From Halorubrum salinarum (GTDB taxonomy: Archaea; Halobacteriota; Halobacteria; Halobacteriales; Haloferacaceae), in the NCBI RefSeq assembly GCF_013267195.1, contig NZ_CP053941.1:2356001-2420000 (forward strand): a stretch of DNA of 64,000 bases. Reading direction: 5' to 3'. The notes under the pieces were generated by a model that did not search any database, was not told the DNA's origin, and saw only the letters and a program-made list of their open reading frames with translations. Made by a program: the position numbers and the translations under genes. Below are positions 25,934-34,295 of the stretch, in pieces (positions within the stretch are counted from its first letter, which is position 1; the number at the start of each line of letters is the position of its first letter).

Positions 25934-26845
25934 ATGGCTCCCGCCGAGGACGACATCTCGATCGACGAAAAGCGCGTGTACGCGGACAGCGCCGGCCGCA
26001 CCGACGCCTACGTCGCGACGGGGACCGGGATCGTCCGCGTCTCGCTGTCGGCCGACAAGGTCGGCGCGTTCGACATGGTCGCGCGCGACCCCGCCCGCGA
26101 CGTGGCCGTCCTCGCGCGCGGCGACGGCGCCGCCGACCTCGTCGCCGCGGCGACGCCGGACGGGCTCTCGGTCGCCGCGGTCGGCGACGACCCCGACTTC
26201 GAATCGGTCGACGACGACGCGGCGGTCGCGGTCGGCGCGGCGAGCGGGCGCGGCGACGCGACGGGAGCGCGTGACGGCGCGCTCCTCGTCGCCCGCGAGA
26301 GCGGCGCGGTCGAGCGCGTCGCGTTCGAACCGAACGGGACGGCGGTCGCCTCGACGACGCGGCTCGGAACCGTCTCGGAGCCGCGCGCGGTCGACGGGGC
26401 GCTCGTCGCGGGCGCAGAGGGGGTGTTCCGCGTCGCTGACGGCGGGCTCACGGACGTGGGACTGGACGACGCGCGCGACGTGGCCGGCGCCGGGATGCCG
26501 CTCGCCGCGACGGGCGCGGGGCTCTACTGGCTCGGTAACGGCTGGATGACGGCGCTGGAGGGACCGGCGAACGCGGTCGCGGCCGACGGCGACGGCCACG
26601 CGACGGCGGTCGTCGACGGGGACCTGCTGGTTCACGCCGACGCGGGCGGCGAGTGGGGCGCCGAGGCGTGGGAGACCGCCGACCTCCCCGTGGACGAAGC
26701 GGTCGTCGCGCTCGGCTACGGCCCCGGCCTCTCGGTCGCGGTCACGGCGGCGGGCACGCTCTGCGTCGGCGCCGGCGACGGGTGGCGACACCAGGTGGTC
26801 GGCGTCCGGGACGTGGAAGGGGTCGCGCTCGCGGTCGTGGAATAA
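25934..26845 (+). CDS. HVO_0234-family beta-propeller protein
   Basis: This 303-residue protein is predicted all-beta, with repeated short strands such as TGIVRVSLSADKVGAFD, DGALLVARESGAVERVAF, EGVFRVADGGLTDVGLDD, AGLYWLGNGWMTALEG and DGDLLVHADAGGEW, each a propeller blade. It matches the haloarchaea-specific HVO_0234 family as I recall it. There is no signal peptide or membrane segment, so it is cytoplasmic and probably a protein-interaction scaffold. Function is unknown. Its stop is followed by the 3' end of repeat copy C, which lies on the opposite strand. Confidence 0.8.
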   Translation: MAPAEDDISIDEKRVYADSAGRTDAYVATGTGIVRVSLSADKVGAFDMVARDPARDVAVLARGDGAADLVAAATPDGLSVAAVGDDPDFESVDDDAAVAVGAASGRGDATGARDGALLVARESGAVERVAFEPNGTAVASTTRLGTVSEPRAVDGALVAGAEGVFRVADGGLTDVGLDDARDVAGAGMPLAATGAGLYWLGNGWMTALEGPANAVAADGDGHATAVVDGDLLVHADAGGEWGAEAWETADLPVDEAVVALGYGPGLSVAVTAAGTLCVGAGDGWRHQVVGVRDVEGVALAVVE

Positions 26846-26902
26846 GACGAGCGATATGCGGAACCGTTCGGTTGCTCCTCCGCTGCCGCTGGCGCGATGA
26901 AG

Positions 26903-27146
26903 ACCGCCGAAGCCCCGGTCGCGAGGCGGGCGCACGCTCGGTGCGCTCCTCGCTTGCTCACTCCGTTCGCTCGCTGCGGTGCTTCCGTCGCCTGCGCCCG
27001 CCTCGCGACCGCCCCTTCGAGTCCCGCCCCACACAGCCCCGCACCTCACGCCTCCCCAGCCTCGTCGGCGGTTCTCCGCTTCGCTCCGAACCACCGACTC
27101 CCTCGCGCGTGCGACTCGCGCCCTGCGGGCGCTCGTCGGCACGCGC
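26903..27146 (-). repeat. Folded dispersed non-coding element, copy C
   Basis: This third full copy is on the minus strand between the convergent stops of the propeller and aminopeptidase genes. Read 5' to 3' on the minus strand: H1 is GCGTG, bulged C, CGAC, GA, GCGCCC, loop, GGGCGC, GA, GTCG, CACGC. H2 is GTCGG, GGTTC, GGA-GC-GAA-GC-GGA, GAACC, CCGAC. The two cores are identical to copy B. Stem H3 is 18 perfect base pairs (26917-26934 with 26993-27010), and H4 (26956-26970) is GC-GA-AC-GGA-GT-GA-GC. TTATAAAT lies just 5' of H1 (about 27159-27166) and could be a promoter. Confidence 0.87.
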
Positions 27147-27198
27147 CACCGCCTCGGTCATTTATAACCAACTAGTTAGATTCCCGCCTGAGGCCGTC

Positions 27199-28188
27199 TT
27201 ACGTGCTCGGCAGGTCGATCGGCTCGCTATCGGCGTAGACGGTCGGCTCCCGGATGATCCCGTCGAGGTGGAGCGGCGCGTCCGTTTCGCCGCCGATACC
27301 GGCGTTGTCGCCGATCGCGATGTGGACCGTGCCGCCCGCCTTCTCGTCTAACAGGACCGATCCGACGAGCTCCTCGACGCCGCCGTTGGTCCCGATGCCG
27401 AGCTCCGCGAGGTTGTAGGCGGCGTCGCCGACGTCCTCGGCGGCCGCCTCCACGTCGGCGCGGATCGCGTCGTCGTCGATGTCGGTGACGAACCCGTCCT
27501 CGACCTCGAAGGAGAGGGTCTGTCCCTCGTCGAGCAGGCCGTGGGGCATCATCGTTCCGTCGACGACGAACGTGCCGGTCGCGGTCTCGGGCGCGACGAA
27601 CACCTCGCCGGCGGGAAGGTTCGAGAAGTCGCCCGGCTCGCGGACCATGCCCGTGTCGGCGAGCCACTCGCGGCCGCCGATCCCGAACGTGATGTCCGTG
27701 CCGGCGGGCGCGGTGACGCGGACCTCGTCGGCGTCGGCCACCTGGTCGAGCACGTCGTCGCAGGCGGCGTCGATTGCGGCGTAGTCGGCGTCGAGCCCGG
27801 TCGTGAACACGTCCTCGGTGATCCCCGGCAGCGTCGCGCCGCGCGCGCCGGCGTCGCAGGCGGCGCCGCGGGCGCGGGTGTGACTCAGGCTCTTCGTCGT
27901 CGGCGCGAGGAAGACGTCGGCCTCTCGCATCGCGGCCGCGACCGGCGCCGGCGGCTCCGTCCCGTGCTGGTCCGCGGGCGGGTATCGCAGGACGGTCGCG
28001 TCATCGGTGACGGCGCTCGCGGCCGCGTAGAGCGCCTCGCCGATCGGCTCGCGCTCGTCGTCGGTGACGACGACGACGGACTCGTCGGAGGCGACGTTCA
28101 GGCACTGTTCGACCGCGGTCGCCGCGGCGTCGGAGAGGTCGGCAGCCATGCTCGCGTCTCCGTCCGCCCGGGCGTTAGGCCTTGTCAT
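27199..28188 (-). CDS. Aminopeptidase (M29/AmpT-like)
   Basis: This 329-residue protein resembles aminopeptidase T/M29-type leucyl aminopeptidases of archaea. It has an N-terminal alpha/beta half (VVVVTDDEREPIGEALYAAA, FLAPTTKSLSHTRAR) and a C-terminal metal half with FSNLPAGEVFVAPE, DGTMMPHGLL, AELGIGTN and HIAIGDNAGIGG, where Glu, His and Asp would bind two metals. It should trim N-terminal residues from peptides in the cytosol. The start is either the ATG at 28188 or the ATG at 28149; the first fits the AT-rich block near 28213-28223 as TATA. It is divergent from the GAPDH gene. Confidence 0.8.
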   Translation of the reverse strand: MTRPNARADGDASMAADLSDAAATAVEQCLNVASDESVVVVTDDEREPIGEALYAAASAVTDDATVLRYPPADQHGTEPPAPVAAAMREADVFLAPTTKSLSHTRARGAACDAGARGATLPGITEDVFTTGLDADYAAIDAACDDVLDQVADADEVRVTAPAGTDITFGIGGREWLADTGMVREPGDFSNLPAGEVFVAPETATGTFVVDGTMMPHGLLDEGQTLSFEVEDGFVTDIDDDAIRADVEAAAEDVGDAAYNLAELGIGTNGGVEELVGSVLLDEKAGGTVHIAIGDNAGIGGETDAPLHLDGIIREPTVYADSEPIDLPST

Positions 28189-28261
28189 CGGCGATTTTAC
28201 TCTATTTCGTAATTGAATTATTTACGTCCGGTGCCGATCGGCGTCGAATTAACCGATCGAT

Positions 28262-28277
28262 TACTCGTGGGGTAGTT
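28262..28277. promoter_or_regulatory. TrmB-like operator upstream of GAPDH
   Basis: TACTC-N7-AGTT matches the reverse complement of the published Halobacterium TrmB site (TACT-N7/8-GAGTA) with one mismatch at the last base. It ends 25 bases before the GAPDH TATA box (GATTATAC, 28303-28310), upstream of the core promoter. In Halobacterium that is the position from which TrmB activates gluconeogenic genes, including gapB. No trmB gene is in this window. Confidence 0.5.
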
Positions 28278-28333
28278 AATTTCAATTTGCGTACCTCGAA
28301 AAGATTATACCGGTCCCCGAGCGAGGGACGCAC

Positions 28334-29401
28334 ATGATACGCGTGGGCGTCAACGGCTACGGCACGATCGGCAAGCGGGTCGCGGACGCCGTCGCGGCCC
28401 AGGCCGACATGGAGCTCGTCGGCGTGACCAAGGCGTCGCCGGACTACGGCGTCGAAGCCGCGGCCCGCCGCGGATACGACCTCTACGCGGCGGTCGAGGA
28501 CCGCACGGACCGGTTCGCGGCCGCCGGCGTCGACCTGGCGGGGACCCTCGGCGACCTGCTCGACGCCGTCGACGTGATCGTCGACTGCGCGCCCTCCGGC
28601 GTCGGCGAGCGCAACGCGCCGGTCTACGAGGCCCACGACACGCCGGCGATCTTTCAGGGCGGCGAGGACGCGGCCGTCGCCGACGCCTCGTTCAACGCCC
28701 GCGGCCGCTTCGAGGCCGCCCGCGGCGCCGACTCCGTCCGGGTCGTCTCCTGTAACACGACCGCGCTCTCGCGGCTGCTCGCGCCGCTCGACGAGACCTT
28801 CGGCGTCGAGAAGGCGCGCGTCACGCTCGTGCGCCGCGGCGGCGACCCGAACGAGACCGACCGCGGCCCGATAAACGACATCGTCCCCGACCCGGCGACG
28901 GTCCCCTCCCACCACGGCCCCGACGTGAACGAGATCCTCCCGGACGTGGCCGTCGACACCGCGGCGCTGAAGGCGCCGGTCACCGGCATGCACACCCACA
29001 GCGTCAACGTCACGCTGGCGACCGAGCCGGACCCGGCGGCCGTCCGCGACCTGCTCGCCGACGAGAGCCGGATCTTCCTCATCCCCGAGACCGCCGGCAT
29101 CGACGGCGCGGGCGCGCTGAAGGACTACGCCGCCGACGCGGGGCGGCCCCGCGGCGACCTCTGGGAGAACTGCGTCTGGGAGGAGTCGATAAGCGTCACC
29201 GGCCGGGACCTCTACCTGTTCCAGAACGTCCACCAGGAGGCCGACGTGGTCCCCGAGAACGTGGACGCGGTCCGCGCGCTCGCGACCGACATCGACGCGG
29301 CCGAGTCGGTCGCGCGGACGAACGAGACGCTCGGCGTCGGTCTCGACGGCCGGCTCGGGGACGGCGAACTGACACGCACGGAACTCCCCGCGGACGACTG
29401 A
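28334..29401 (+). CDS. gapB: Type II (archaeal) glyceraldehyde-3-phosphate dehydrogenase
   Basis: This archaeal class II GAPDH of 355 residues interconverts 1,3-bisphosphoglycerate and glyceraldehyde 3-phosphate; in haloarchaea the class II enzyme serves gluconeogenesis. The Rossmann motif is [17 protein letters not shown] at the N-terminus, the catalytic Cys is C140 in [11 protein letters not shown], the residues [19 protein letters not shown] are family-typical, and [11 protein letters not shown] marks the substrate site. TATA GATTATAC is 27 bases before the ATG (leaderless), with a TrmB-like operator upstream. The acidic C-terminus is haloarchaeal. Confidence 0.93.
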   Translation: MIRVGVNGYGTIGKRVADAVAAQADMELVGVTKASPDYGVEAAARRGYDLYAAVEDRTDRFAAAGVDLAGTLGDLLDAVDVIVDCAPSGVGERNAPVYEAHDTPAIFQGGEDAAVADASFNARGRFEAARGADSVRVVSCNTTALSRLLAPLDETFGVEKARVTLVRRGGDPNETDRGPINDIVPDPATVPSHHGPDVNEILPDVAVDTAALKAPVTGMHTHSVNVTLATEPDPAAVRDLLADESRIFLIPETAGIDGAGALKDYAADAGRPRGDLWENCVWEESISVTGRDLYLFQNVHQEADVVPENVDAVRALATDIDAAESVARTNETLGVGLDGRLGDGELTRTELPADD

Positions 29402-29448
29402 CGGGGCCGGGCGCTGAGTTCTTCTTTACTGCCGCCCGAAAGCGACGG

Positions 29449-29625
29449 TCACTCGGTCGGTCGCGTGACGAGGAACGTCCGTCCGCCCCGGCGTTCGAGG
29501 TGGACCTCGCTGCCGTCGACGCGGTTCGCCCGGACGCGGTCCGGGAGGCGGTCGGTTCGACAGTCGGTGACGTCCACGCGCGTCGGCGTCGCGTACCGCG
29601 GTCGGTCGGCGGTTACTGCGCTCAT
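29449..29625 (-). CDS. Small haloarchaeal protein, 58 residues
   Basis: This frame of 58 codons lies between the GAPDH gene and the next small gene. The product begins MSAVTADRPRYATPTRVDV and ends HLERRGGRTFLVTRPTE; it is strand-rich, with no membrane or metal motif, and I do not recognise it. Support comes from a good ATG, a TATA box CTATAATC (29651-29658) at about 29 bases, and codons ending in G or C. A three-fold TTCACT repeat lies further upstream. Similar endings (PFLTRTRAP) occur in the 36-residue ORF at 35465. Confidence 0.6.
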   Translation of the reverse strand: MSAVTADRPRYATPTRVDVTDCRTDRLPDRVRANRVDGSEVHLERRGGRTFLVTRPTE

Positions 29626-29746
29626 ACCTCTCCCTCGGGCCGGAACGCCCCTATAATCGAGCCATCCCCGGAGTGAAAGTGAAAGTGAACCGCTCCGAAC
29701 CGCTGGACGGCGATTCGGGCACGGCGGCTCCGGGGTCCGCCTCCCC

Positions 29747-30046
29747 CTATCGACGGAGGCCGGTCGCCTCGTCGTCCTCGACGAACCGCACCGTGAAGTA
29801 GTCGTAGCCGCCGTAGGCGGCGTCGAATGCGCCCATCCACCAGTTCCAGCGCTCGACGAGCGAGGAGCCGTCCGGGGCGTCCTCCATGTGCCCGACCACC
29901 CCCGGCACGGTCAGCCCGTGACCGCGGTCCTCGGAAGGCCGCCCGGAGTCGACGAGGTCGCGGGCCGCCCGCGAGATGGCGCGCCGCTCCGCCTCGGTCC
30001 CGCCGAACTCGTCTTCGAGCGCGCGTTCCAGACGCTGTCTGTCCAT
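29747..30046 (-). CDS. Conserved haloarchaeal hypothetical protein, 99 residues
   Basis: This 99-residue acidic soluble protein has an N-terminal helix pair (MDRQRLERALEDEFGGTEAERRAISRAARDL split over residues 1-31) and an aromatic C-terminal part (VERWNWWMGAFDAAYGGYDYFTVRFV). The helix pair followed by a Trp/Tyr-rich segment is seen in many haloarchaeal hypothetical proteins. No function is assigned. The ATG at 30046 is the only sensible start. It sits on the same strand as the 58-residue gene but has its own AT-rich upstream stretch. Confidence 0.68.
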   Translation of the reverse strand: MDRQRLERALEDEFGGTEAERRAISRAARDLVDSGRPSEDRGHGLTVPGVVGHMEDAPDGSSLVERWNWWMGAFDAAYGGYDYFTVRFVEDDEATGLRR

Positions 30047-30115
30047 GTCCGTGCTACGGTCCGCGAGTATATGAGTCGCGTGGTAGGGGGTGTCACGTCC
30101 GGTGTCGGGGGCGTC

Positions 30116-31102
30116 TCACAGGCGCGCGGCCAGCGCGAGAAACAGGAGGGAGAACGGCGCCGTGAGCAGCGCCAGCGCCACGCCGCCCGCGCCCTCGCCG
30201 GCCGCGACGGCCATCAGGAGGCCGACGACGAGCGAGAACGATCCCAGGACCGCGAGGGTGAGCCGCTCCGGGACGCTCGCGCGGTCCGGGCCGTCGCTCT
30301 CCGCCAGCACCGCGTCGAGCGTCGCCTCGACCTCGTCGGCGCGGTCGGTCGGGACGAACAGCCACGGCGTCGACCGGAACCACGCGTTCCCACGGTACGC
30401 GAGCAGGAACAGCGTCGTCCACCGGAGGTCGATCCGCCGCGTCCGCACGACAGACCCGAGGTCGTCGCTCCGGGTCCGGTCGTAGCTGGGGTACGTCCGC
30501 TCGACCGTCGCCGCCGCCGGGTCAAGCCGGACGGTCTTGCCCGACGACTGGACGACGGCCGGCACGAACCAGACGAGCCAGAACAGCGGCCAGAAGGCCG
30601 GCAGGAGGTCGGACGGGAGCGACAGCGCCGCCGCGGCGACCGCGCCGAGCCCGGCGAGCGTCCAGCCGGGTCGCAGCGCGCCCGCGGCCTCGCGCAGCCG
30701 AGAGACGGTCAGTTCGCTGACCGCTGTCTCCCGGTACCAGACGTACAGCGAGGGGACGGTGGCGACCGCGAGCGCGAACAGGAACCCGACGCCGACGGCG
30801 GCCTCGGCGAGGCCGACGCTCGGCAGCGCGAACTCGCCGGTCCCGGTGAGAACCGCGGCGACGACGACCCCGATCCCGACGAGGACGGCGCCGGCGATCC
30901 CGGCCGTCGCGCCGGCCGCGAGCGACCTGAGCCGGTCGTACCGGACCGGTCCCCACTCGATCGCCTCGCGCCCGGGACCGCGAGTCGAGTCGGCCTCGTC
31001 GGTCGCGGTCGCGTCGTCGGGCTCTGCGTCTTCGACCGCGTCGGCGGGTTCGACGGCGTCGACCGCGTCGGCCGCGGCCGCGGGTCCGCTCTCGGAGGGC
31101 AT
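30116..31102 (-). CDS. Haloarchaeal membrane protein of unknown function
   Basis: This 328-residue membrane protein opens with a 50-residue acidic, disordered N-terminus (Ala/Asp/Glu). Four hydrophobic segments follow near residues 60-85, 92-112, 140-160 and 165-182, then a soluble domain of about 90 residues (GKTVRLDPAAATVERTYPSYDRTRSDDLGS, TPWLFVPTDRADEVEATLDAVL; two stretches) and two C-terminal helices. The soluble part resembles a PH-like domain of membrane proteins with a DLxxV and FVPT pattern, but I would not name it. Function is unknown. Start at the ATG at 31102. Confidence 0.7.
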   Translation of the reverse strand: MPSESGPAAAADAVDAVEPADAVEDAEPDDATATDEADSTRGPGREAIEWGPVRYDRLRSLAAGATAGIAGAVLVGIGVVVAAVLTGTGEFALPSVGLAEAAVGVGFLFALAVATVPSLYVWYRETAVSELTVSRLREAAGALRPGWTLAGLGAVAAAALSLPSDLLPAFWPLFWLVWFVPAVVQSSGKTVRLDPAAATVERTYPSYDRTRSDDLGSVVRTRRIDLRWTTLFLLAYRGNAWFRSTPWLFVPTDRADEVEATLDAVLAESDGPDRASVPERLTLAVLGSFSLVVGLLMAVAAGEGAGGVALALLTAPFSLLFLALAARL

Positions 31103-31181
31103 GCGCCCGAATTGCCGTCGAGCCGATAAAAATCGTGAGGCCGATCTCGCCGGCTCCCGCCGACCGGCGGCGCGCGCTCCG

Positions 31182-33605
31182 CTACGCGCCGGACTCGTCG
31201 GCGGCCGCGTCAGCCGCCGGCGGCTCCGCGGGCTCGACGCCGCCGAGCCGGAGCGCGTTGCCGGTGACGCCGAGGCTCATCCCCATGTCGCCGACGACCA
31301 CGGCCATCGCGACGCTCACGTAGCCCAGCGGGGCGCCGGCCGCCAGGAGCGCCTTCACGGCGAGGGAGGCGCCGATGTTCGTCCGGATCGTCGAGCTCGC
31401 GCGCGAGGAGAGGTCGACGACGTACGGCAGCCGCGTCAGGTCGTCGGCCATCAGCGCCACGTCGGCGGTCTCGATGGCGGTGTCGGTGCCGGCGGCGCCC
31501 ATCGCGATCCCCACGTCGGCGGCCGCCAGCGCCGGCGCGTCGTTGATCCCGTCGCCGACCATCGCGACGCCGCCCTCCGCCTCGGGCGCGAGCTCGCGGA
31601 CCGCGTCGACCTTCTCGTCCGGGAGCAGCTCCGCGCGCACCTCGTCGACGCCGACGCGCTCGCCGATCGCCCGCGCGGTCCGGTCGTTGTCGCCGGTGAG
31701 CATCGCGACGCGGTCGACCCCGAGGTCGTGGAGCCGGTCGACGACCCACGCCGCCTCCGGGCGGACGGTGTCGGCGACCGCGATGACGCCCTCCAGCTCC
31801 GTCTCCGTGCCGACGAGGACGACCGTCTTGCCCTCCGCCTGAAGCCGGGGGATCGTCTCGCTCGCCAGGTCGAGGTACTGGCCGTGGTCGCAGGACTCGG
31901 GCTCGGTGACGCTCGCGCCCGCGTCGTCGGGGGCGTCGGCGTCCGCGTCGCGCTCGCGGACGACCCCGCCGTCGGGCCGGACGTGCGCGTGGCTCAGGTC
32001 GAAGCCGAGCTCCTCGAACAGCGAGGGCTTGCCGGCGTAGTGGGTCTCGCCGTCGAGGTCCGCTCGGACGCCCTCGCCGGTCAGCGCCTCGAAGCCGGTG
32101 ACCGCGGTCGCGTCCTCGCCGTCGGGCTCGGCGCCCGCCTCCTCGCCGCGCGCGACGATCGCCGCCGCGACCGGGTGTTCGCTCCGGCGCTCGATGGCGG
32201 TCGCGCACGCGAGCACGTCGTCGGCCCCGCGGTCGCCGAGGGGGACCACGTCGGTCACCGACAGCTCGCCGCGCGTGAGCGTCCCGGTCTTGTCGAGCGC
32301 GACGGCGTCGACGTCGCCGGCGGCCTCCAGGTGTTCGCCGCCCTTGATCAGGACGCCGTTGCGCGCGGCCGCGGTCACGCCGGAGACGACGCTGACGGGC
32401 GTCGAGATGGCGAACGCGCACGGACACGCGACCACGAGCAGGGTGAGCCCGCGGACGAACCACGTCTCCGCGCCGCCGCCGACGAGGACCGGGCCGAGCG
32501 CCGAGGTCGCGACCGCGCCGACCACGACGATCGGGGTGTAGACGCTCGCGAAGCGGTCGACGAACCGCTCGGCGCGCGTCTCCTCGCCGTTGGCGGCCTC
32601 GACGAGCTCGACGACCCGCGCGATGGTCGACTCGTTCGCGGGCGCGGTCGCCTCGATCTCGAGGTAGCCGGCCTCGTTGATCGAGCCGGCGTACACCTCG
32701 TCGCCGGGCGCCTTCTCCGCCGGGACGGACTCGCCGGTGATCGGCGACTCGTCGACCGCGCCGGAGCCCTCGCGGACGACGCCGTCGAGCGGGACGCGCT
32801 CGCCCGGCCGCACCGCGAGCCGCTCGCCCGTCGCGACGCTCTCGGCGGGGACCGTCTCCTCGTCGCCGTCGCGGATCACGACCGCCTCGTCCGGCGACAG
32901 CTCCATCAGCTCGCGCAGCGAGGTGCGCGCCCGGTCGATCGAGTAGCGTTCGAGCAGTTCGGCAACCGAGAACAGCACCGCGAGGGTCGCCGCCTCGAAC
33001 GGGAGGTCGACGAGCAGCGCTGCGACGACCCCCACGCTCATCAGCAGGTCGATGTCGAGGCTCAGGCCGCGCAGCGAGTAGAGCCCGTTCCGCAGGATCG
33101 GCGGGCCGGCGACCGCGACCGCGACCAGGTACGCGACCGACGCGCCGGTGACCGTCCACGGCCCGAGGAAGCCCACGCCGCCGACCGTCGCGAACGTCGG
33201 GTCGAGGCCGGGAAGCAGCCACTCTAAGACGAGGCCGGCGCCGAGGAACAGCCCGCCGACCGCGGTCGCGATCGCCCGGGGGCTCGTGAACAGGTCGTCG
33301 GCGACGCCGTCCGACTCCGCGTCGGCGACCGCGTAGCCGGCCCCCTCGACCGCGGCCGTCAGCGCCTCGACGTCCGTCTGGTCGGGGTCGTACGTGAGGA
33401 CGACGACGCCCGTGGTCGGGCGGGTGTCGACCGAGAGCACGCCCTCGCGGTCGAGCGCGCCCTCGACCTTCCCCGCGCACGACGAGCAGTCCATGTCCGG
33501 CACCGAGAGCCGGAGCCGCGCCCCGTCGGGCTCGTCCGTCGCCGCGCCGGCGGGGCGGTCGGTCGGCTCGTCGTCGTGACCGTCCGCGTCGCGCGAGTCG
33601 CTCAT
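31182..33605 (-). CDS. Heavy-metal P1B-type ATPase, Zn/Cd-like
   Basis: This 807-residue metal-exporting P-type ATPase has, in order, an N-terminal HMA domain with the metal site DMDCSSC (C40, C43), paired helices, the actuator TGES-type loop ITGESVP, the transmembrane CPC (near residue 393, VACPCAFAIS), the phosphorylation site DKTGTLT (near 437) and the hinge GDGINDAPAL. The ISTP sequence after CPC and DMGMSLGVTGNALRL in the last helix are features of the Zn/Cd/Pb subgroup (P1B-2) rather than copper CopA. An acidic insertion lies in the nucleotide domain. It probably exports Zn2+ or Cd2+. TATA near 33629-33636 makes the ATG leaderless. Confidence 0.88.
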   Translation of the reverse strand: MSDSRDADGHDDEPTDRPAGAATDEPDGARLRLSVPDMDCSSCAGKVEGALDREGVLSVDTRPTTGVVVLTYDPDQTDVEALTAAVEGAGYAVADAESDGVADDLFTSPRAIATAVGGLFLGAGLVLEWLLPGLDPTFATVGGVGFLGPWTVTGASVAYLVAVAVAGPPILRNGLYSLRGLSLDIDLLMSVGVVAALLVDLPFEAATLAVLFSVAELLERYSIDRARTSLRELMELSPDEAVVIRDGDEETVPAESVATGERLAVRPGERVPLDGVVREGSGAVDESPITGESVPAEKAPGDEVYAGSINEAGYLEIEATAPANESTIARVVELVEAANGEETRAERFVDRFASVYTPIVVVGAVATSALGPVLVGGGAETWFVRGLTLLVVACPCAFAISTPVSVVSGVTAAARNGVLIKGGEHLEAAGDVDAVALDKTGTLTRGELSVTDVVPLGDRGADDVLACATAIERRSEHPVAAAIVARGEEAGAEPDGEDATAVTGFEALTGEGVRADLDGETHYAGKPSLFEELGFDLSHAHVRPDGGVVRERDADADAPDDAGASVTEPESCDHGQYLDLASETIPRLQAEGKTVVLVGTETELEGVIAVADTVRPEAAWVVDRLHDLGVDRVAMLTGDNDRTARAIGERVGVDEVRAELLPDEKVDAVRELAPEAEGGVAMVGDGINDAPALAAADVGIAMGAAGTDTAIETADVALMADDLTRLPYVVDLSSRASSTIRTNIGASLAVKALLAAGAPLGYVSVAMAVVVGDMGMSLGVTGNALRLGGVEPAEPPAADAAADESGA

Positions 33606-33743
33606 TACTAACCGCTACCGCTCACAGCGTTATTAATCCAGCTACCATTCCAACGGCCTCTCTTATCAAGAGTTATTAAATAAACGTATAGAAATAGTAA
33701 TTTGACGACGAAGTATTTACCCGCGGATAGGCTACCTCGTCGC

Positions 33744-34106
33744 ATGACCGACTGGCGCGCCGTGGGCTACGGGTTCGTCGTGATGCTGATCGCCGGGCTG
33801 CTCGCGACGCTCGTCCCCGTGGTGGGGCACGCGGCCGCCGGCCTCGTCGGCGGCTTCGTCGCGGGGTACCTGGCCGGCGGCGGCCTGCTCTCCGGCTTCT
33901 GGCACGGACTGCTGGCGGGGTCGGTGAGCGGAGTCGTGGTCACGCTGCTGCTCGCCCTGTTCGGCGGCCTCGTCGGCCTCGTGGGCGGCCCGGTCGGGAG
34001 CCTGCTCGGCGGCGCCGGCGTGCTGGTCGTCGGCCTGTTCCTCACGTTCCTGCTCGCGGTCGACTCGGCGCTCGCGGGCGCCATCGGCGGCGTGGTCGGC
34101 GAATAA
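33744..34106 (+). CDS. DUF5518-like small membrane protein
   Basis: This 120-residue Gly-rich membrane protein has four hydrophobic segments joined by GGFVAGYLAGGGLLSG and GGLVGLVGGPVGSLLGG loops, the pattern of haloarchaeal DUF5518 proteins. Function is unknown. It is divergent from the metal ATPase across a 138-base AT-rich region with TATA boxes at both ends; its own is GTATTTAC (33713-33720) at exact leaderless distance. Shared control with the ATPase is possible but not shown. Confidence 0.72.
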   Translation: MTDWRAVGYGFVVMLIAGLLATLVPVVGHAAAGLVGGFVAGYLAGGGLLSGFWHGLLAGSVSGVVVTLLLALFGGLVGLVGGPVGSLLGGAGVLVVGLFLTFLLAVDSALAGAIGGVVGE

Positions 34107-34163
34107 TCGCACATCTTCAAGACTGCCGGTTCCGAGGGAGTCGAAAGTGGTCGTTTCGGCGTC

Positions 34164-34215
34164 GGCGCGCGCCTCCGAGCGGGCCTCGCCCGCGAGGAGC
34201 GGGTGCGAGGTCACC
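34164..34215 (+). repeat. Decayed fragment of the folded element
   Basis: This fragment keeps hairpin H1 of the dispersed element: GCGCG, C, CTCC, GA, GCGGGC, loop CTC, GCCCGC, GA, GGAG, then GGGTGCGAGGT, which resembles the sequence around the first core of copy A. H2, the two cores, H3 and H4 are absent. The outer H1 pairs are partly lost. It lies between the DUF5518 gene and the peroxiredoxin gene and looks like a deletion remnant. Confidence 0.55.
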
Positions 34216-34295
34216 GGCGCTACGCGCACCTCAGTACCGTATAAAAAAGCGATCCGAACAGCAGCAGAAACGACTCCTTGGCGATAATCCGATAT

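Noticed and set aside
27009-27040. tRNA remnant or attachment site in the repeat core
   Set aside because: The strand opposite the element reads TTCGAGTCCCGC, like a tRNA T-loop and 3' stem, but the 5' half does not pair and no D-arm, anticodon arm or acceptor stem is present; the same core occurs in all three copies.
30537-33227. 896-codon plus-strand frame opposite the metal ATPase
   Set aside because: Composition of Arg, Ala, Asp and Val repeats without any fold signal; the minus strand carries a complete P-type ATPase with all motifs.
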